Positions 48,735 to 57,956 of a stretch of 64,000 nucleotides of DNA are shown piece after piece; position 1 is the first letter of the stretch; each line of letters opens with the position of its first letter. The translations under genes were made by a program, and so were the position numbers. This stretch comes from Ctena decussata (lineage: Eukaryota > Mollusca > Bivalvia > Lucinida > Lucinidae), in contig OZ022500.1 of the NCBI GenBank assembly GCA_963989385.1, positions 105,503,842-105,567,841 on the forward strand, in the 5' to 3' direction. Below the pieces are notes generated by a model that was not told where the DNA came from, searched no databases, and worked only from the letters and a program-made list of their open reading frames with translations.

Positions 48735-51700
48735 GGGGGGAGGGGGGTTGAGGTGTGTGTGTGGGGGGGAGAGAGATGGAGGGATAAAAAGACACCCCGT
48801 AAGCTAAAGTATCATAAATTGCGAAGTTATCTACGTAATTCAAACTTTTTGAAAAGTGAAACAAGTTGGATTTTTTTTGCATATTCTCAAATAAAAGGAA
48901 ATCGAACTACAGTTGGCCCTGAAATTTGAACTGAACTGTCCGAGCAACCATTGCAGATTCAGCTCGGTCTACTCCGCACAGACCAGTACGATCAGAATCT
49001 GCTCTGTTTATTATTTCGCTAACCGCTTTGTGACACTTGACTGGAAAGTAAATTACTTAGCCCGGATCAAGAGCCCCCTCCCCCTCCCTCTCGGCTAATG
49101 GGGCGCTGTGCAACTGACGGGGCTGGAAGCTTGGAATGGCATTAGAATACACTTATATCAGGAGCAATTATGGTGGGGTTGAAGCCTCTGATTTTAAAAA
49201 TCAACTTGTTCAAATGGTAAATGGTAGTGTTCTAATAATCCAGACAATTATGGTATAATTGATAAGATTTAGCATACGCAATTCTTGCAGGATAAGAAGA
49301 ATCCAGGGCCTGAAATTGGACAGATTGTGATAAAAGTTGATACAGGGCTGTCAAGAAATGGATGCCAACCAGAAGTGCTACCTGAACTATACCAGGTGAG
49401 ATAGAGCTACTGTGCCATGTCACGAGAAAAGATTCATTGTATTATGTGCGAGCAGCGAAGTACAGTAGTTTAGACTCCGATCGGACTGCGCGGATGTGCT
49501 GTTTTGCCTGTCGCAAATGCCATAAGGTACATGTTTGTCATGCAACTGCGCAATCATTGGTTTGGCTCGAAAACATGCGAAATTATAAAAAACCGATGAT
49601 AGAGTGCAGTTGTATTTGGCAATTATTGTAATTAACGCTAGTAAATGCGCAGTTCCATTTCCATCTGAAAACCAAAAAGACCAAGCTTATGCAAAAGGAC
49701 AGCCAAAAACGTCTCAAATGTGTGAAAACCATATTAATACATAACTATAGCTTTGTACATAACTTCAGCTTTGCAAAATATAAACTGGAGGAGTTGTGAC
49801 AAAAGTCATGAAAGTGGCCAAACAATGTAAGATCCTCTACATGTATTTAGTTGTACTGTTATTAAAGGTAGGTTCCTGTACTTTGGAATGCATCATAATT
49901 TTGATGATCTTTCTTCCAAGTTGTTGGAAAGCGCTTATAAAAGGGAATGAATAAGTTTCACTAAAAAGTGGAAATCAAAAAAATATTAGAAAAGTTGTTT
50001 TGCAAGGGATTTCCTAACTCTGCTTCGCACACCAGTTAGCGCTATTTTTAGTTCGCGCCAAAAATAGATAACGCAGCTGAGGTCATGCTGCACTGCATAT
50101 TGGGATAGTTTTAACCCATCCACCATGCCAGGACCTGTAGGAGAGCTCACGACAAGGGGAAATTGACCTTTGGAGAATGGCATCAGAAATCGCACACTTA
50201 TAGACATAATGAACATAGTTATTTTTAGAACTGGAATTCCAACGAAAGAAAATAAACCAAAAGGGAAAACGACTATTTTCTTCAACATCTGACGAGTTTC
50301 TCAGTAGCAACAAATTCAGAAAAATAAGAGAATGCAATACTGCTCAGAAAAAAGACGAAATTATTTTGTGGACATAATTGTTATTGCTAGTACAGGAACC
50401 TACCTTTAACATTTCGTTGCAGTTTAGTGGATACACCTCAATATTTTTTCGCTATTTTTACAAAGAGGGCAGCTTTCGTGGCTTCCTGTTCGCCTCCCTG
50501 GGCAAAGAAACGACTTTAAAAGAGATCAACTCTTAAGAGAAAGAATTTGCTCCTCTGAGTCAATTTTCAAAGGAAAGAATTTGCTCCTAGAGGAGCAAAT
50601 TATTTCTTTTGAGAGTTGATCCCTATTGAGAAGGTAGCAAAAATGAAAATGAGCCGCGACACGACAAAACCAACAATGTGGTTGTGCGCCCAGCGCAGAC
50701 TCAGATCAGCCTGGGCATCCGCCCAGTCTGATCAGAGTCTTCGCTGTCCGCATGGAGGTAGCTTAGACCCTTAGCTACCCTTTTAGTGCTTTGCGAAAAG
50801 TCTGATCGGACCAGGCAGATACCCAGGCTGATCTGAGTCTCCACTGGGCGCACAACCACATTGTTGGTTTTCTCGTGTCGAGGCTCATTTAATTCACCTC
50901 TTTACCACGACGACATTTGTGCCAAAACATTTTATCTGAATTTGCCTGTTATAAAGAATACACAATTGGAACGATAAAGCGATTCCGTGCTTATCGAAAT
51001 TACGTTATAAAGACGGCTGACTGTAAAAAATTTCTTTTTGTAGTTCTGTAAGAACAACGGAGTTCCCGTACACAGTATCATGACTCAGTTCGCCCAGGCC
51101 ATGGATGACCACACATTCACCAAGAAACAATATGACCTATACTTGAAACTTGTGGAACCCTATAGGAGGTACGCAGAGGGATAAAAATATGAAGTTTTAG
51201 TGTTTTCCTTATTTATTCGGCTATAAAACGGGGTTTCCCTGCCTAGAATGACCCCTTAGATCTAAGTCAGCATTATGAAATTCTGCTATTATATGGGGGT
51301 TTTCCCTTCCAAAACAGTTCCAAAAATCTAAATCCGTCTTATAAGACGGATCTAGATTTTGGATTTTTTGGAATTATAGGACGGATCTAGAATTTTGGTA
51401 TTGTTTTGGAAGGGAAAAGTCTCCGTCATATAACCGAAGAAATAAGGTAGATTACAATCAGAGCTGTCCCACAACTTCACATAATTTTTCAAAAACACTG
51501 ACGAATTTAATATCGACTGTCTACTTTTATTAGCTCACCTGAGCCTTTAGGCTCAGGGTGAGCTATTGTGATCATCAAGTGTCCGTCGTCCGTCGCGCGT
51601 CGTGCGTCGTCCGTCGTCAACAATTTGCTATAAATGACATCTCTGAAACGGCTAGGCCTAGGGCTTTGATATTTGGTATGAAGCATTGTCTAGTGGACCT

Positions 51701-54700
51701 CTACCAAGTTTGTTCAAATGGTGGCCTCAGGGTCCAAAATGGCCCTGGGGCAGGGGGTCTTGGGTTCGAAACTAAAAAATACTTAAAAATCTTCTTCTCC
51801 AGAACTGCTTGGCTCAGATGCTTGATAGTTGGTATGTAGCATTGCCTAGTAGTCCTCTACCAAGTTTGTTCAAATGATGGCCCCAGGGTCCAAAATGGCC
51901 CTGGGCAGGGAGTCCCAGGTTTGAACCATAGAAATACATAGAAAAATATTCGAAAATCTTCTTCTTCAGAATTACACTGCTCACATGCTTGAAATTTGGT
52001 ATGTAGCATTGCCTAATTGTCCTTTACCAAGTTTGTTCAAATGATGGCCCTAGGGTCGAAAATGGCCCCACCCGAGTGGGTCCTGGTTTTGAACCATAGA
52101 AATGCAAAGAAAAATATTCAAAAATCTTCTTCTTCAGAACCGCAAGTATCAGTTACTTGAAATTTGGTATGATGCATTGCCTTGTAGTCATTTACCAATT
52201 TTGTTCAAATGGTGGCCCCAGGGTCCCTAATGGCCCCTGGGCATTGAGTCCAATGTTTGAACCATAGAAATGCAAAGAAAAATATTCAAACATCTTCTTC
52301 TTCAGAACCCCAAGGCTAAGATGCTTGATAGTTGGTATGTAGCATTGCCTAGTGGTCCTCTACCAAGTTTATTCAAATGGTGGCCCCAGGGTCCAAAATG
52401 GCCCCGCGGCAGGGAGTCCTAGGTTTGAACCATAGAAATACATGGAAAAGTATTAAAAAATCTTCTTCTTCAGAACCGCATGTATCAGATGCTTGAAATT
52501 TGGTATAATGCATTGCCTAATAGTCCTTTACCAAATTTGTTCAAATGGCGGACCCAGGATCTAAAATGGCCCCGCCCCAGGAGATCCTGGGTTTGAACCA
52601 TAGAAATACATAGAACAATATTCAAAAATGATCTTCTTCAGAACCGCAAGGCTCAAATGCTTGAAATTTGGTTTGTAGCATTAACCTAATAGTCCTTTAC
52701 CAAGTTTGTTCAAATGATGGCCCCAGGGTCCAAAATGGCCCCGCCCGAGGGGGTCCTGGGTTTGAACCATAGAAATGCAAAGAAAATCATTCAAAAATCT
52801 TCTTCTTCAGAATCACACGGCTCACATGCTTGAAATTTGGTATGATGCATTGCCTAGTGGTCCTCTACCAAGTTTGTTCAAATGGTGGCCCCAGGGTCCA
52901 AAATGGCCCCGCAGCAGGGAGTCCTAGGTTTCAACCGTAGAAATACATAGAAAAATATTCAGAAATCTTCTTCTTCAGAACAGCAAGTATCAGATGCTTG
53001 AAATTTGATATGATGCATTGCCTTGTAGTCCTTTACCAAGTTTGTTCAAATGGTGGACCCAGGATCTAAAATGGCCATGTGGCAGGGAGTCCTAAGTTTG
53101 AACCATAGGAATACATAAAACAATATTCAAGAATCATCTTCTTCACAACCACTTGGCTAAGATGCTTAAAATTTGGCATGTAGCATTGCCTAGTGGTCCT
53201 TGACCAAGTTTGTTCAAATGATGGCCCCAAGGTCAAAAATGGCCCCACCCCAGGGGGTCCTGTGTTTGAACCATAGAAATACATAGAAAATATTCACAAG
53301 TCTTCTTGTTCAGAATTACTTGGCTCAGATGCTTTAAAGTAGGTATGTAGCATTGCCTTGTAGTCCTTTATCAAGTTTGTTCAAATGATGGCTGCAAGGT
53401 CCAACATGGCCCTACGGCGGTTGGGAGGGGGGGGGGGGGTGGGAGGAGGTGAGAGTGGTCAACAATAAGATATATTCAGAATCTTGAAGCTTCTTCTTTA
53501 GAACTGCTAGGCTCAGATGCTTGAAATTTGATATGTAGCAATGCCTAATGGTCGTTTACCAGGTTTGATCAAATGGTGGACCCAAGGCACAAAATGGCTG
53601 TGCGTGGGGGGGCGGGGATTGGTCCTAGGTTTGAACCATAGAAAGACCTTGGAAAGTGCTCAAAAATCTTCTTCTTCATACTTTACTCAGATGCTTGATT
53701 TATCGAGGGGTCCTAGATTTGTTCAAATGGAGGACCCAGGGTCCAAAATGGTCCTGCCCTAGGGGTCGGTCTTGGGTATGATACACAGACATACTTAGGA
53801 AAATATTCAAAATTCTTCTTCAGAACCAGCTGGCTCAGATGTTTTATATTTGGTATGAAGCATTGCCTGGTGGATTTGTTTGAAATTTGTTCAGATGGCT
53901 GCCTCAGGGTCCAAAATGGTCTTGTGGCAGGGGGTTTTGGGTTCAAAAATGAATATATTTAAAACTCTTACTCTCCAGAACTGCTAGGAGCAGATGCTTG
54001 GAATTTGGTTTGTAGCATTGCCTAATAGTCATTAACCAAGTTTGTTCATATGTTCTAGGTTTGGACCATAGAAATACAGATGAAAATATTCAAAAATGAT
54101 TTTACATGTAGCTTCATATCTTCATAAATTCTTAGCATTAGTTGCTTCCTGCTGTAGTTCAGCAGAACTTTTATGGCAACATTTAGAATCAAGAATGGAT
54201 TTGCATACCTTTTTGGGGTCTGGTGATGATTTTCCAGAATTATGGCCCTTCAGAATTTTTGTATTTATGCCCAAGTAATTATTGAAAGGTCTAAAGTTGC
54301 TCTTTTTCTGTGATATGGATCATTTTAGGGGTATACTATGCTGGTACTACTGGTTCATTTATCTATGTTTGTGTTAGGGTATTATATTCCAACAACAGCT
54401 AAGGTCATATGGAGACAGAGCCACAGCATAAAGGCTCCCCCAACAGACTGGAGGAGACAAGATCTAACCAGTGACCCCTTGTTTTTAGAATCAGTGATAT
54501 ATCCCCTCTGCCACCACAGTCCTCATTTCTGTAGTCTTCTAGGAGCGGCTGTAGTGTAGTGGATAGCACTCCAGACTACCAACCCAGGGCTGGCAAGATC
54601 AATCCCCGGCTTCTCCGGTCTTCTGGATGAGACTATAAACCGAGGTCCCATCTCCATATGACCTTTTTGTTGGTGGGGCATTAAACCCTAGTTCTGATAA

Positions 54701-57473
54701 TTGTTCACGGTAAACACCATATTTTTCTATCGACAAGGGCGCCTGTTATGCGTAAAATGTTGTGATATGCATGGATTGGATGCGATTGAAGTTGCTCGCA
54801 CCCAGTGAAATGGTGCAGTGGGAAATTCGATTTTACGAATAGGCCGTCGGCCAAGTGTACGTAAGGAACAAAGTGGATTTAGTACGTTTGGCTTGCAAAA
54901 ATGACAGGGCTATAGCTCAACGACATGTCCTTCCCAATGTTTGGTTAGATATGATTTAAATAGATAAGGGGAAGATGCCAGAATTACAAGGTCAGACTCT
55001 GAATTCCAGGCTTGACAAACTCTGGTAGAGAAAACACATACAACTCCGTCATAGGAAAATCTATATGTAAGTACTATGAAGTCTCCATAGGCTCACGTAT
55101 ATTGTGACCCCTAATTACAACCGTCTCCGCGAGACGGTTTTTATGAGGGTCACACTATATGCTTTTATGCAGAAAAAATGGAACATTATCCCCAAATTAT
55201 CCCTATTACTCCCCTTTGTCTAGACCACTGTTCACCCTTTGCAATTATATTTTTTCAGAGCAGATGGTATAAAGCTACACGTTTCAAACACTCCAGCATT
55301 GTTCCACGGCATAGGAAACGAGTTAGATTATATACGGATGGGCATCTCTCTTTTCGGGCAACCTCCAGGTATGTTGGTCAGTTTCCTTGGTTAGCTTTAG
55401 CACCCTCTCAAGTAGGACGTAATTATCCGAGACAAAAAAAGAAAAAAAAAAGAACAAGCAATGTAAGCCAAGATCAGATCTTGCTCTGAAAGAGTAGTCC
55501 GATCAGGGTATGTCACTATTTACTTACTTTCCAGCAACAACCTTGATGGTAGAGTAAACCTGCTCATCAAGCCAAACTTATATAGATCTAGTATTCTATA
55601 TACACTCTAAAACAGAAAACAGTCTCGTAGACTTTACAGTAAAAGACTTGCAACTGGTTGCCAGGCCCTTTACCGTAAAAAGTACGATAGTTTTCACTAG
55701 GGAAACCGACTGCATGGTGTATAACATTGCTTTAAATCCACATTCAATTTCTTAATACATGTATCCAATGAAGAATCAAATAAAATGCCTAATTAATGTT
55801 TGTACAGAATGCAGTCATTTTCCATCTTAAAATGTTACTTTACTATCCCCTATCTTTTACGGTGAAGGTCCTGGCAGCCAGCTGCTTTTTTTTACCATAA
55901 AATCTATGAGATTGTTTTACAGTGTAACTATTTTTTTCACTGTCATTACCCAGTATGTACATAAAGATTGTATACAACCATGAAACAACCTCGTATCTCA
56001 ACGTAGATGTTACGGCATGCTGCCGTTCAACCGTTGGCATCTACCTTTGACACGACATTTTGGGGATTTGATGCAACCGCCACGTACATTTAATATCAAT
56101 GCATGCTTTTCAGGGACGAGTGACCTTGCTGTGAAGTTCACTAAAGAGTGTGGCTTAGAACCCTCCCTGGTCTGGATGGCCAAACCAACACTTGTCAAAG
56201 TTCTAGAACCTGGTAGAGTGGTGGGGTACGACAAGACCTATGAGTAAGTTACAAATCTTTGCATTGTTAAAATCTTAAATGAGCCACGCAAAATCTTGGC
56301 GATAACGACATGCCAACCTAAAATTGTGAAGCGTCCGTCTGCGTGGCCGAGTGCTTGGCCCTTCAGATTTTAGATCTCAGGGTTTGCGGGTTCGAGCCTC
56401 GCTGGAGGCGAGATTCTGTCCGAAACTAAATGAGCCGCGACACGAGAAGACCAACAATGTGGCTGTGCGCCCAGCGCAGTCACAGATCAGGTTAGACATC
56501 AGCCAAGTTTGACCAGACTCTTTATTAAGTGCTCAAAGGGTAGCTAAGGGTCTGAGCTACCTCCATGCGGACAGAGAAGACTCTGATCAGACTGGGTGGA
56601 TGCCGAGGCTGATCTGAGTCTGCGCTGGGCGCTCAACCACTTTGTTGGTTTTGTTGTATCGCGGCTCAAATGGTGCTTTCTTGCATAGAACCCTTTATAA
56701 CCCCCCTCTTATCGTCCTGATATAACCTTCAGACCTCGTCTCCGTGAGCTTATTAGTTCCTAAGACTGAATTTTAAAATGATTTGCTTCCATTTGCAGAT
56801 GTAAAGAGACGGAGACTATAGCAACTCTCCCTGTAGGATATGCCGATGGCTACAATCGTCTTCTGACTGGGAAAGGAATTGTCTCCAGTAAAGAAGGTAT
56901 CTCTTCTTATCATAGTTTGTACAAATTAAGCAGTCGCGTCATAGAGGCTGCCATTCAACATTTTTGCCAAGCCTAGCATGATTACGACATAGCCTTCGGC
57001 AAACAGCTTTTTTCCTGATTTCAGCCACGGGATTTGTATTTAGTGGGCCTTCACACCAATTTGTCAGCATATGTCGCTGACAATAGTAGAGCAAGGGACT
57101 ACTGTACTTGCAGCAGGTGCGGATGGGGTTGTTGGATAATTTTTCTCTCGCCTGTCATATCTTTTTTCTTTCTCCCTCTTTCTTGAGATTGTTCATGAAA
57201 CAGTCCTTGACCCTGGTACTATATTTTTCAGGTGTGGAGTGCCCAGTGGTAGGCCGGGTATCAATGGATGCTATAACTATTAAGATTCCAGAGGAGGCTA
57301 AGGGGTGTGAGGAGTTCCAAGCCATCACCGATACATTTAATGATATCAACTCAGTCATCGCTATCTCCAGGCTGACTAACACCCTACCTATGGAAGTGCT
57401 AGGGCGACTGGACAGCCGTATACCGAGGCTATTTATAGTAGATGGGGAAATTAAGACGGCAGATTGTATATAA
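41693..57473 (+). CDS. Alanine racemase (PLP-dependent), nine exons, complete
   Basis: Predicted fold-type III alanine racemase interconverting L- and D-alanine. Exons: 41693-41816, 45178-45336, 47314-47429, 49291-49395, 51044-51168, 55259-55368, 56114-56243, 56799-56896, 57232-57473. They total 1209 nt, giving 402 residues plus TAA, the usual length for the family. Intron phases 1,1,0,0,2,1,2,1 all join in frame. Visible motifs: PLP-lysine motif LKGNAYGHG (K48); KVDTGLSRNG with the expected carbamylated lysine K148 and R155; N220 and R236 (HVSNTPA, IRMGISLFG); VGYDKTY with Y285 at the place of G. stearothermophilus Y265; PVGYADGY; VGRVSMD; C-terminal SRIPRLF. Oddities: Gln183 where bacterial enzymes have His166, Ser for Cys in the CMD motif, and a GC donor in intron 2. 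Start context AACAACATGG is favourable and the first residues lead directly into the conserved LRVNLD strand. In bivalves D-alanine is an osmolyte; that role here is inference. No signal peptide is evident. Confidence 0.96.
42021..42122. mobile_element. About 100-bp palindromic MITE rich in TGACGTC (racemase intron 1)
   Basis: TTCCCAGCAGGCGCATGACG at the left, GTAATGTGCCCACTGGGAA at the right. The middle GTCGATGCGACGTAATGACG forms a hairpin with its complement. Confidence 0.75.
42178..42203 (+). repeat. (GA)n microsatellite (racemase intron 1)
   Basis: About 12 GA units after GGGGAGA. Confidence 0.9.
43086..43331. mobile_element. TIR element family E, copy 2 (racemase intron 1)
   Basis: GTTGAGTCGGGTAACTTCGG at the left; GAATTTACCCGACTCGACCC at the right. 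Three extra copies of GATGAGACGGCTCAT form inner palindromes. Confidence 0.75.
43360..43570 (+). repeat. Dispersed repeat family F (racemase intron 1)
   Basis: TTTCCTGTAGGAGAAGACAC, TTTTCCCTTGTAAAAATGGC and AGGAAGGTGTGCTC match 44285-44540 and 58500-58710. Confidence 0.5.
43728..43815 (-). repeat. tRNA-like segment (SINE head or tRNA pseudogene)
   Basis: The reverse complement has CCATGGCCTAGTGGATAAGA (A box) and GTGGGTTCGAGCCTCGCC (B box), with a long region between them as in class II tRNAs. No clean acceptor stem. Confidence 0.5.
44043..44278. mobile_element. 236-bp fold-back MITE, copy 3 (racemase intron 1)
   Basis: GAGCCGCGACACGAG ... GTCGTGTCGCGGCTC, with ATT directly on both sides. 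Confidence 0.88.
44285..44540 (+). repeat. Dispersed repeat family F (racemase intron 1)
   Basis: Contains the inverted pair AAGGAAAGAATTTGCCCCTC / GAGCAAATATTTTCCTTTAA and GTTTCCCTTTGTAAAACTGG. Related to 50490-50648. Confidence 0.55.
45178..45336 (+). CDS. Alanine racemase exon 2 (PLP-lysine exon)
   Basis: Acceptor attttcag|AGGTAATG. Encodes residues 42-94, including the cofactor-binding motif LKGNAYGHGA with K48. The PROSITE pattern for the site has Ala after the lysine; here it is Gly. The exon ends ATTTTAG|gcaagt, a GC donor with otherwise perfect donor consensus. Only this junction gives an in-frame Gly codon (G|GT) with exon 3. Confidence 0.95.
45705..45909 (-). mobile_element. Degenerate family D MITE (racemase intron 2)
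   Basis: CAGGGGTGTGGCTGATGCGC at the left and CGCCTGCGTATTTGCATA ... GCGCCCTTG at the right resemble the family ends; the flanking duplication is lost. Confidence 0.55.
46131..46463. mobile_element. 333-bp fold-back element with CACAGGG ends, copy P1 (racemase intron 2)
   Basis: Nearly perfect inverted repeat over its whole length. Both ends read CACAGGGTATAATCGATTCC inward, and the arms hold repeated TTCCTGC(C/A)GAGACTGTCCGCG-like blocks meeting at the centre near 46297. ATCAT is duplicated at 46126-46130 and 46464-46468. Open frames in it are fold-back artefacts. Confidence 0.9.
46588..46823. mobile_element. 236-bp fold-back MITE, copy 4 (racemase intron 2)
   Basis: GAGCCGCGACACGAG ... 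CTCGTGTCGCGGCTC; ATTT at 46584-46587 and 46824-46827. Confidence 0.9.
47190..47255 (-). repeat. Family J fragment before racemase exon 3
   Basis: GCAAGGACCTACAGTGCTTG, CAGCAGGTGCAGATAGG; about 60 bp ahead of the exon 3 acceptor. Confidence 0.6.
47314..47429 (+). CDS. Alanine racemase exon 3
   Basis: Acceptor gattacag|GTAATGC, donor GATGAG|gtaata, phase 0 at the end. Encodes residues to 133 (NAAPDEIPNYY, LVPTVATMEFLSAW), corresponding to the bacterial 'lt.vv.s.e...l' strand-helix of the TIM barrel. Confidence 0.93.
47930..48620. repeat. Cluster of GTGATATCAC-like palindromes (racemase intron 3)
   Basis: At least ten variants of TTTGTGATATCACAAA and AATCGATTTTGT in about 0.7 kb of AT-rich sequence, irregularly spaced. 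Confidence 0.6.
48702..48733 (+). repeat. G32 homopolymer (racemase intron 3)
   Basis: 32 consecutive G followed by more G-rich sequence to 48772. The length may be unreliable in assembly. Confidence 0.9.
49291..49395 (+). CDS. Alanine racemase exon 4 (KVDTG motif)
   Basis: Acceptor attcttgcag|GATAAG, donor ACCAG|gtgaga; 35 codons, phase 0 both sides. Carries IKVDTGLSRNGCQPE. K148 is the expected carbamylated lysine and R155, seven residues later, matches R136 of the bacterial enzyme. Confidence 0.95.
49866..50405. mobile_element. 540-bp TTAA-flanked element (racemase intron 4)
   Basis: Perfect 17-bp TIR AGGTAGGTTCCTGTACT, with TTAA at 49862-49865 and 50406-50409. The internal 100-codon minus-strand frame has no recognised motif. 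Confidence 0.85.
50490..50648 (-). repeat. Dispersed repeat family F (racemase intron 4)
   Basis: Inverted pair AGATCAACTCTTAAGAGAAA / TTTCTTTTGAGAGTTGATCC with AAAGAATTTGCTCCT in both halves. Confidence 0.55.
50651..50886. mobile_element. 236-bp fold-back MITE, copy 5 (racemase intron 4)
   Basis: Same ends (right end CGAGGCTC, one change), internal asymmetric segment inverted relative to the other copies. Flanks are AAAT and ATTT, so here there is no clean direct 4-bp duplication. Confidence 0.88.
51044..51168 (+). CDS. Alanine racemase exon 5
   Basis: Acceptor ctttttgtag|TTCTGT, donor TATAGGAG|gtacgc, phase 2. Encodes residues 169-209, including SIMTQFAQAMDD and TKKQYDLY. The family motif reads THFA.ADE; here the active-site His position is Gln183. 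Confidence 0.94.
51207..51447. mobile_element. 241-bp fold-back MITE (racemase intron 5)
   Basis: CCTTATTTATTCGGCTATAA at the left; CCTTATTTCTTCGGTTATAT at the right read inward. The central part (CCAAAATCTAGATCC-like) is also self-complementary. Confidence 0.75.
51537..54100. repeat. Pearl-like array, about 170-bp units (racemase intron 5)
   Basis: Opens with the hairpin cap AGCTCACCTGAGCC...GGCTCAGGGTGAGCTATT and a CGTCCGTCG microsatellite. Then about 14 units of 165-175 bp follow: ATCTTCTTCTTCAGAAC, GCTTGAAATTTGGTATGTAG, ACCAAGTTTGTTCAAATG, CCCAGGGTCCAAAATGGCCC. It explains most of the 4.1-kb intron. Confidence 0.82.
54543..54690 (+). repeat. tRNA-related SINE, copy 2 (racemase intron 5)
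   Basis: GAGCGGCTGTAGTGTAGTGG, CAGACTACCAACCCAGG, CAATCCCCGGC, GTTGGTGGGGCATTAAACCC. Parallel to 29300-29460. Confidence 0.65.
55259..55368 (+). CDS. Alanine racemase exon 6
   Basis: Acceptor attttttcag|AGCAGA, donor CCTCCAG|gtatgt, phase 1. Encodes KLHVSNTPAL (N220, phosphate-binding region) and YIRMGISLFGQPP (R236, partner of the pyridine nitrogen). The N-to-R spacing of 16 equals that of the G. stearothermophilus enzyme (N203 to R219). Confidence 0.95.
56114..56243 (+). CDS. Alanine racemase exon 7 (catalytic Tyr)
   Basis: Acceptor tgcttttcag|GGACGAG, donor ACCTATGA|gtaagt, phase 2. Encodes the linker into the C-terminal beta domain (MAKPTLVKVLEPG) and VGYDKTY, where Y285 corresponds to the catalytic base Y265 of the bacterial enzyme. 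Confidence 0.94.
56338..56411 (+). repeat. tRNA-like segment (racemase intron 7)
   Basis: TGCGTGGCCGAGTGCTTGG (A box), GCGGGTTCGAGCCTCGC (B box); Ser/Leu-like spacing, acceptor stem not convincing. Probably a SINE head or pseudogene. Confidence 0.5.
56432..56667. mobile_element. 236-bp fold-back MITE, copy 6 (racemase intron 7)
   Basis: GAGCCGCGACACGAG ... TTGTATCGCGGCTC, AAAT at 56428-56431 and 56668-56671. More diverged inside. Confidence 0.88.
56799..56896 (+). CDS. Alanine racemase exon 8
   Basis: Acceptor catttgcag|ATGTAAAG, donor AAAGAAG|gtatct, phase 1. Encodes TIATLPVGYADGYNR, the family motif 'iPiGYaDG' with the PLP-phosphate-contacting Tyr at residue 304. Confidence 0.95.
57075..57190 (-). 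repeat. Family J fragment (racemase intron 8)
   Basis: GACTACTGTACTTGCAGCAG, TGCGGATGGGGTTGTTGG and TTTCTCCCTC match the middle of family J in reverse. It occupies about a third of the 335-nt intron. Confidence 0.65.
57232..57473 (+). CDS. Alanine racemase exon 9 (C-terminus and stop)
   Basis: Acceptor tatttttcag|GTGTGG. Encodes CPVVGRVSMDAI (family 'PivGrvcMDq', with Ser for Cys), NSVIAISRLTNTLPMEVLGRL and SRIPRLF, then stops at TAA 57471-57473. No C-terminal targeting tripeptide. Confidence 0.95.
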
Positions 57474-57780
57474 ATCTGTATTTTAGAAATTCCTTTAATT
57501 GTGCCATAGTTAGCTGTGTTTAGCATATTTTTTGGTGTCATTTGTTATTTGGTGCCATTTATAAAAGATACATTATTTTGTACCATATTTTTGTGCCATA
57601 ATTTACACATGTATGTTTACTCAAGGTGTATTCGTACACTTCCCTATTTGTCCACCATCTTTACTAGGGAACACTACTTTTATAAACTTATGTTTGCTTT
57701 CCTGGACGACATACTCGTAGCTCTTCCAAAATGGGGTCTACTCTTATAAATATTCATGTTTCTATGTTGTGTGGCCGTTG

Positions 57781-57956
57781 TAGAATACTCCAATTACCAA
57801 ATTCAATGTGGCATTGTTCTTTTTTTTGGTTTTATTGTTATTTTTTGGTGTATACGGTATATATTACGTATTATATATAATACACCGGAAAAATAATAAT
57901 AATAAAAAAACAAAAACAAAACAAAACAATGTCACATTGGTTACTGGAGTATTCTA
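57781..57956. mobile_element. 176-bp fold-back MITE just downstream of the racemase stop
   Basis: TAGAATACTCCAATTACCAA at the left; right end reads TAGAATACTCCAGTAACCAA inward. The T-rich left arm pairs with the A-rich right arm; the centre is GGTGTAT...ATACACC. AATAAA at 57901-57906 lies in the right arm. Confidence 0.8.

Noticed and set aside
48607..48929. Poly-Gly / poly-Pro frames
   Set aside because: Caused by the G32 run.
51537..54100. CRISPR-like array from the regular repeats
   Set aside because: Units are about 170 bp and diverged, with no constant repeat/variable spacer pattern, in an animal intron.
41693..57473. Bacterial contamination as the source of the racemase
   Set aside because: The coding sequence is split by eight introns with consensus splice sites and animal transposons inside them.
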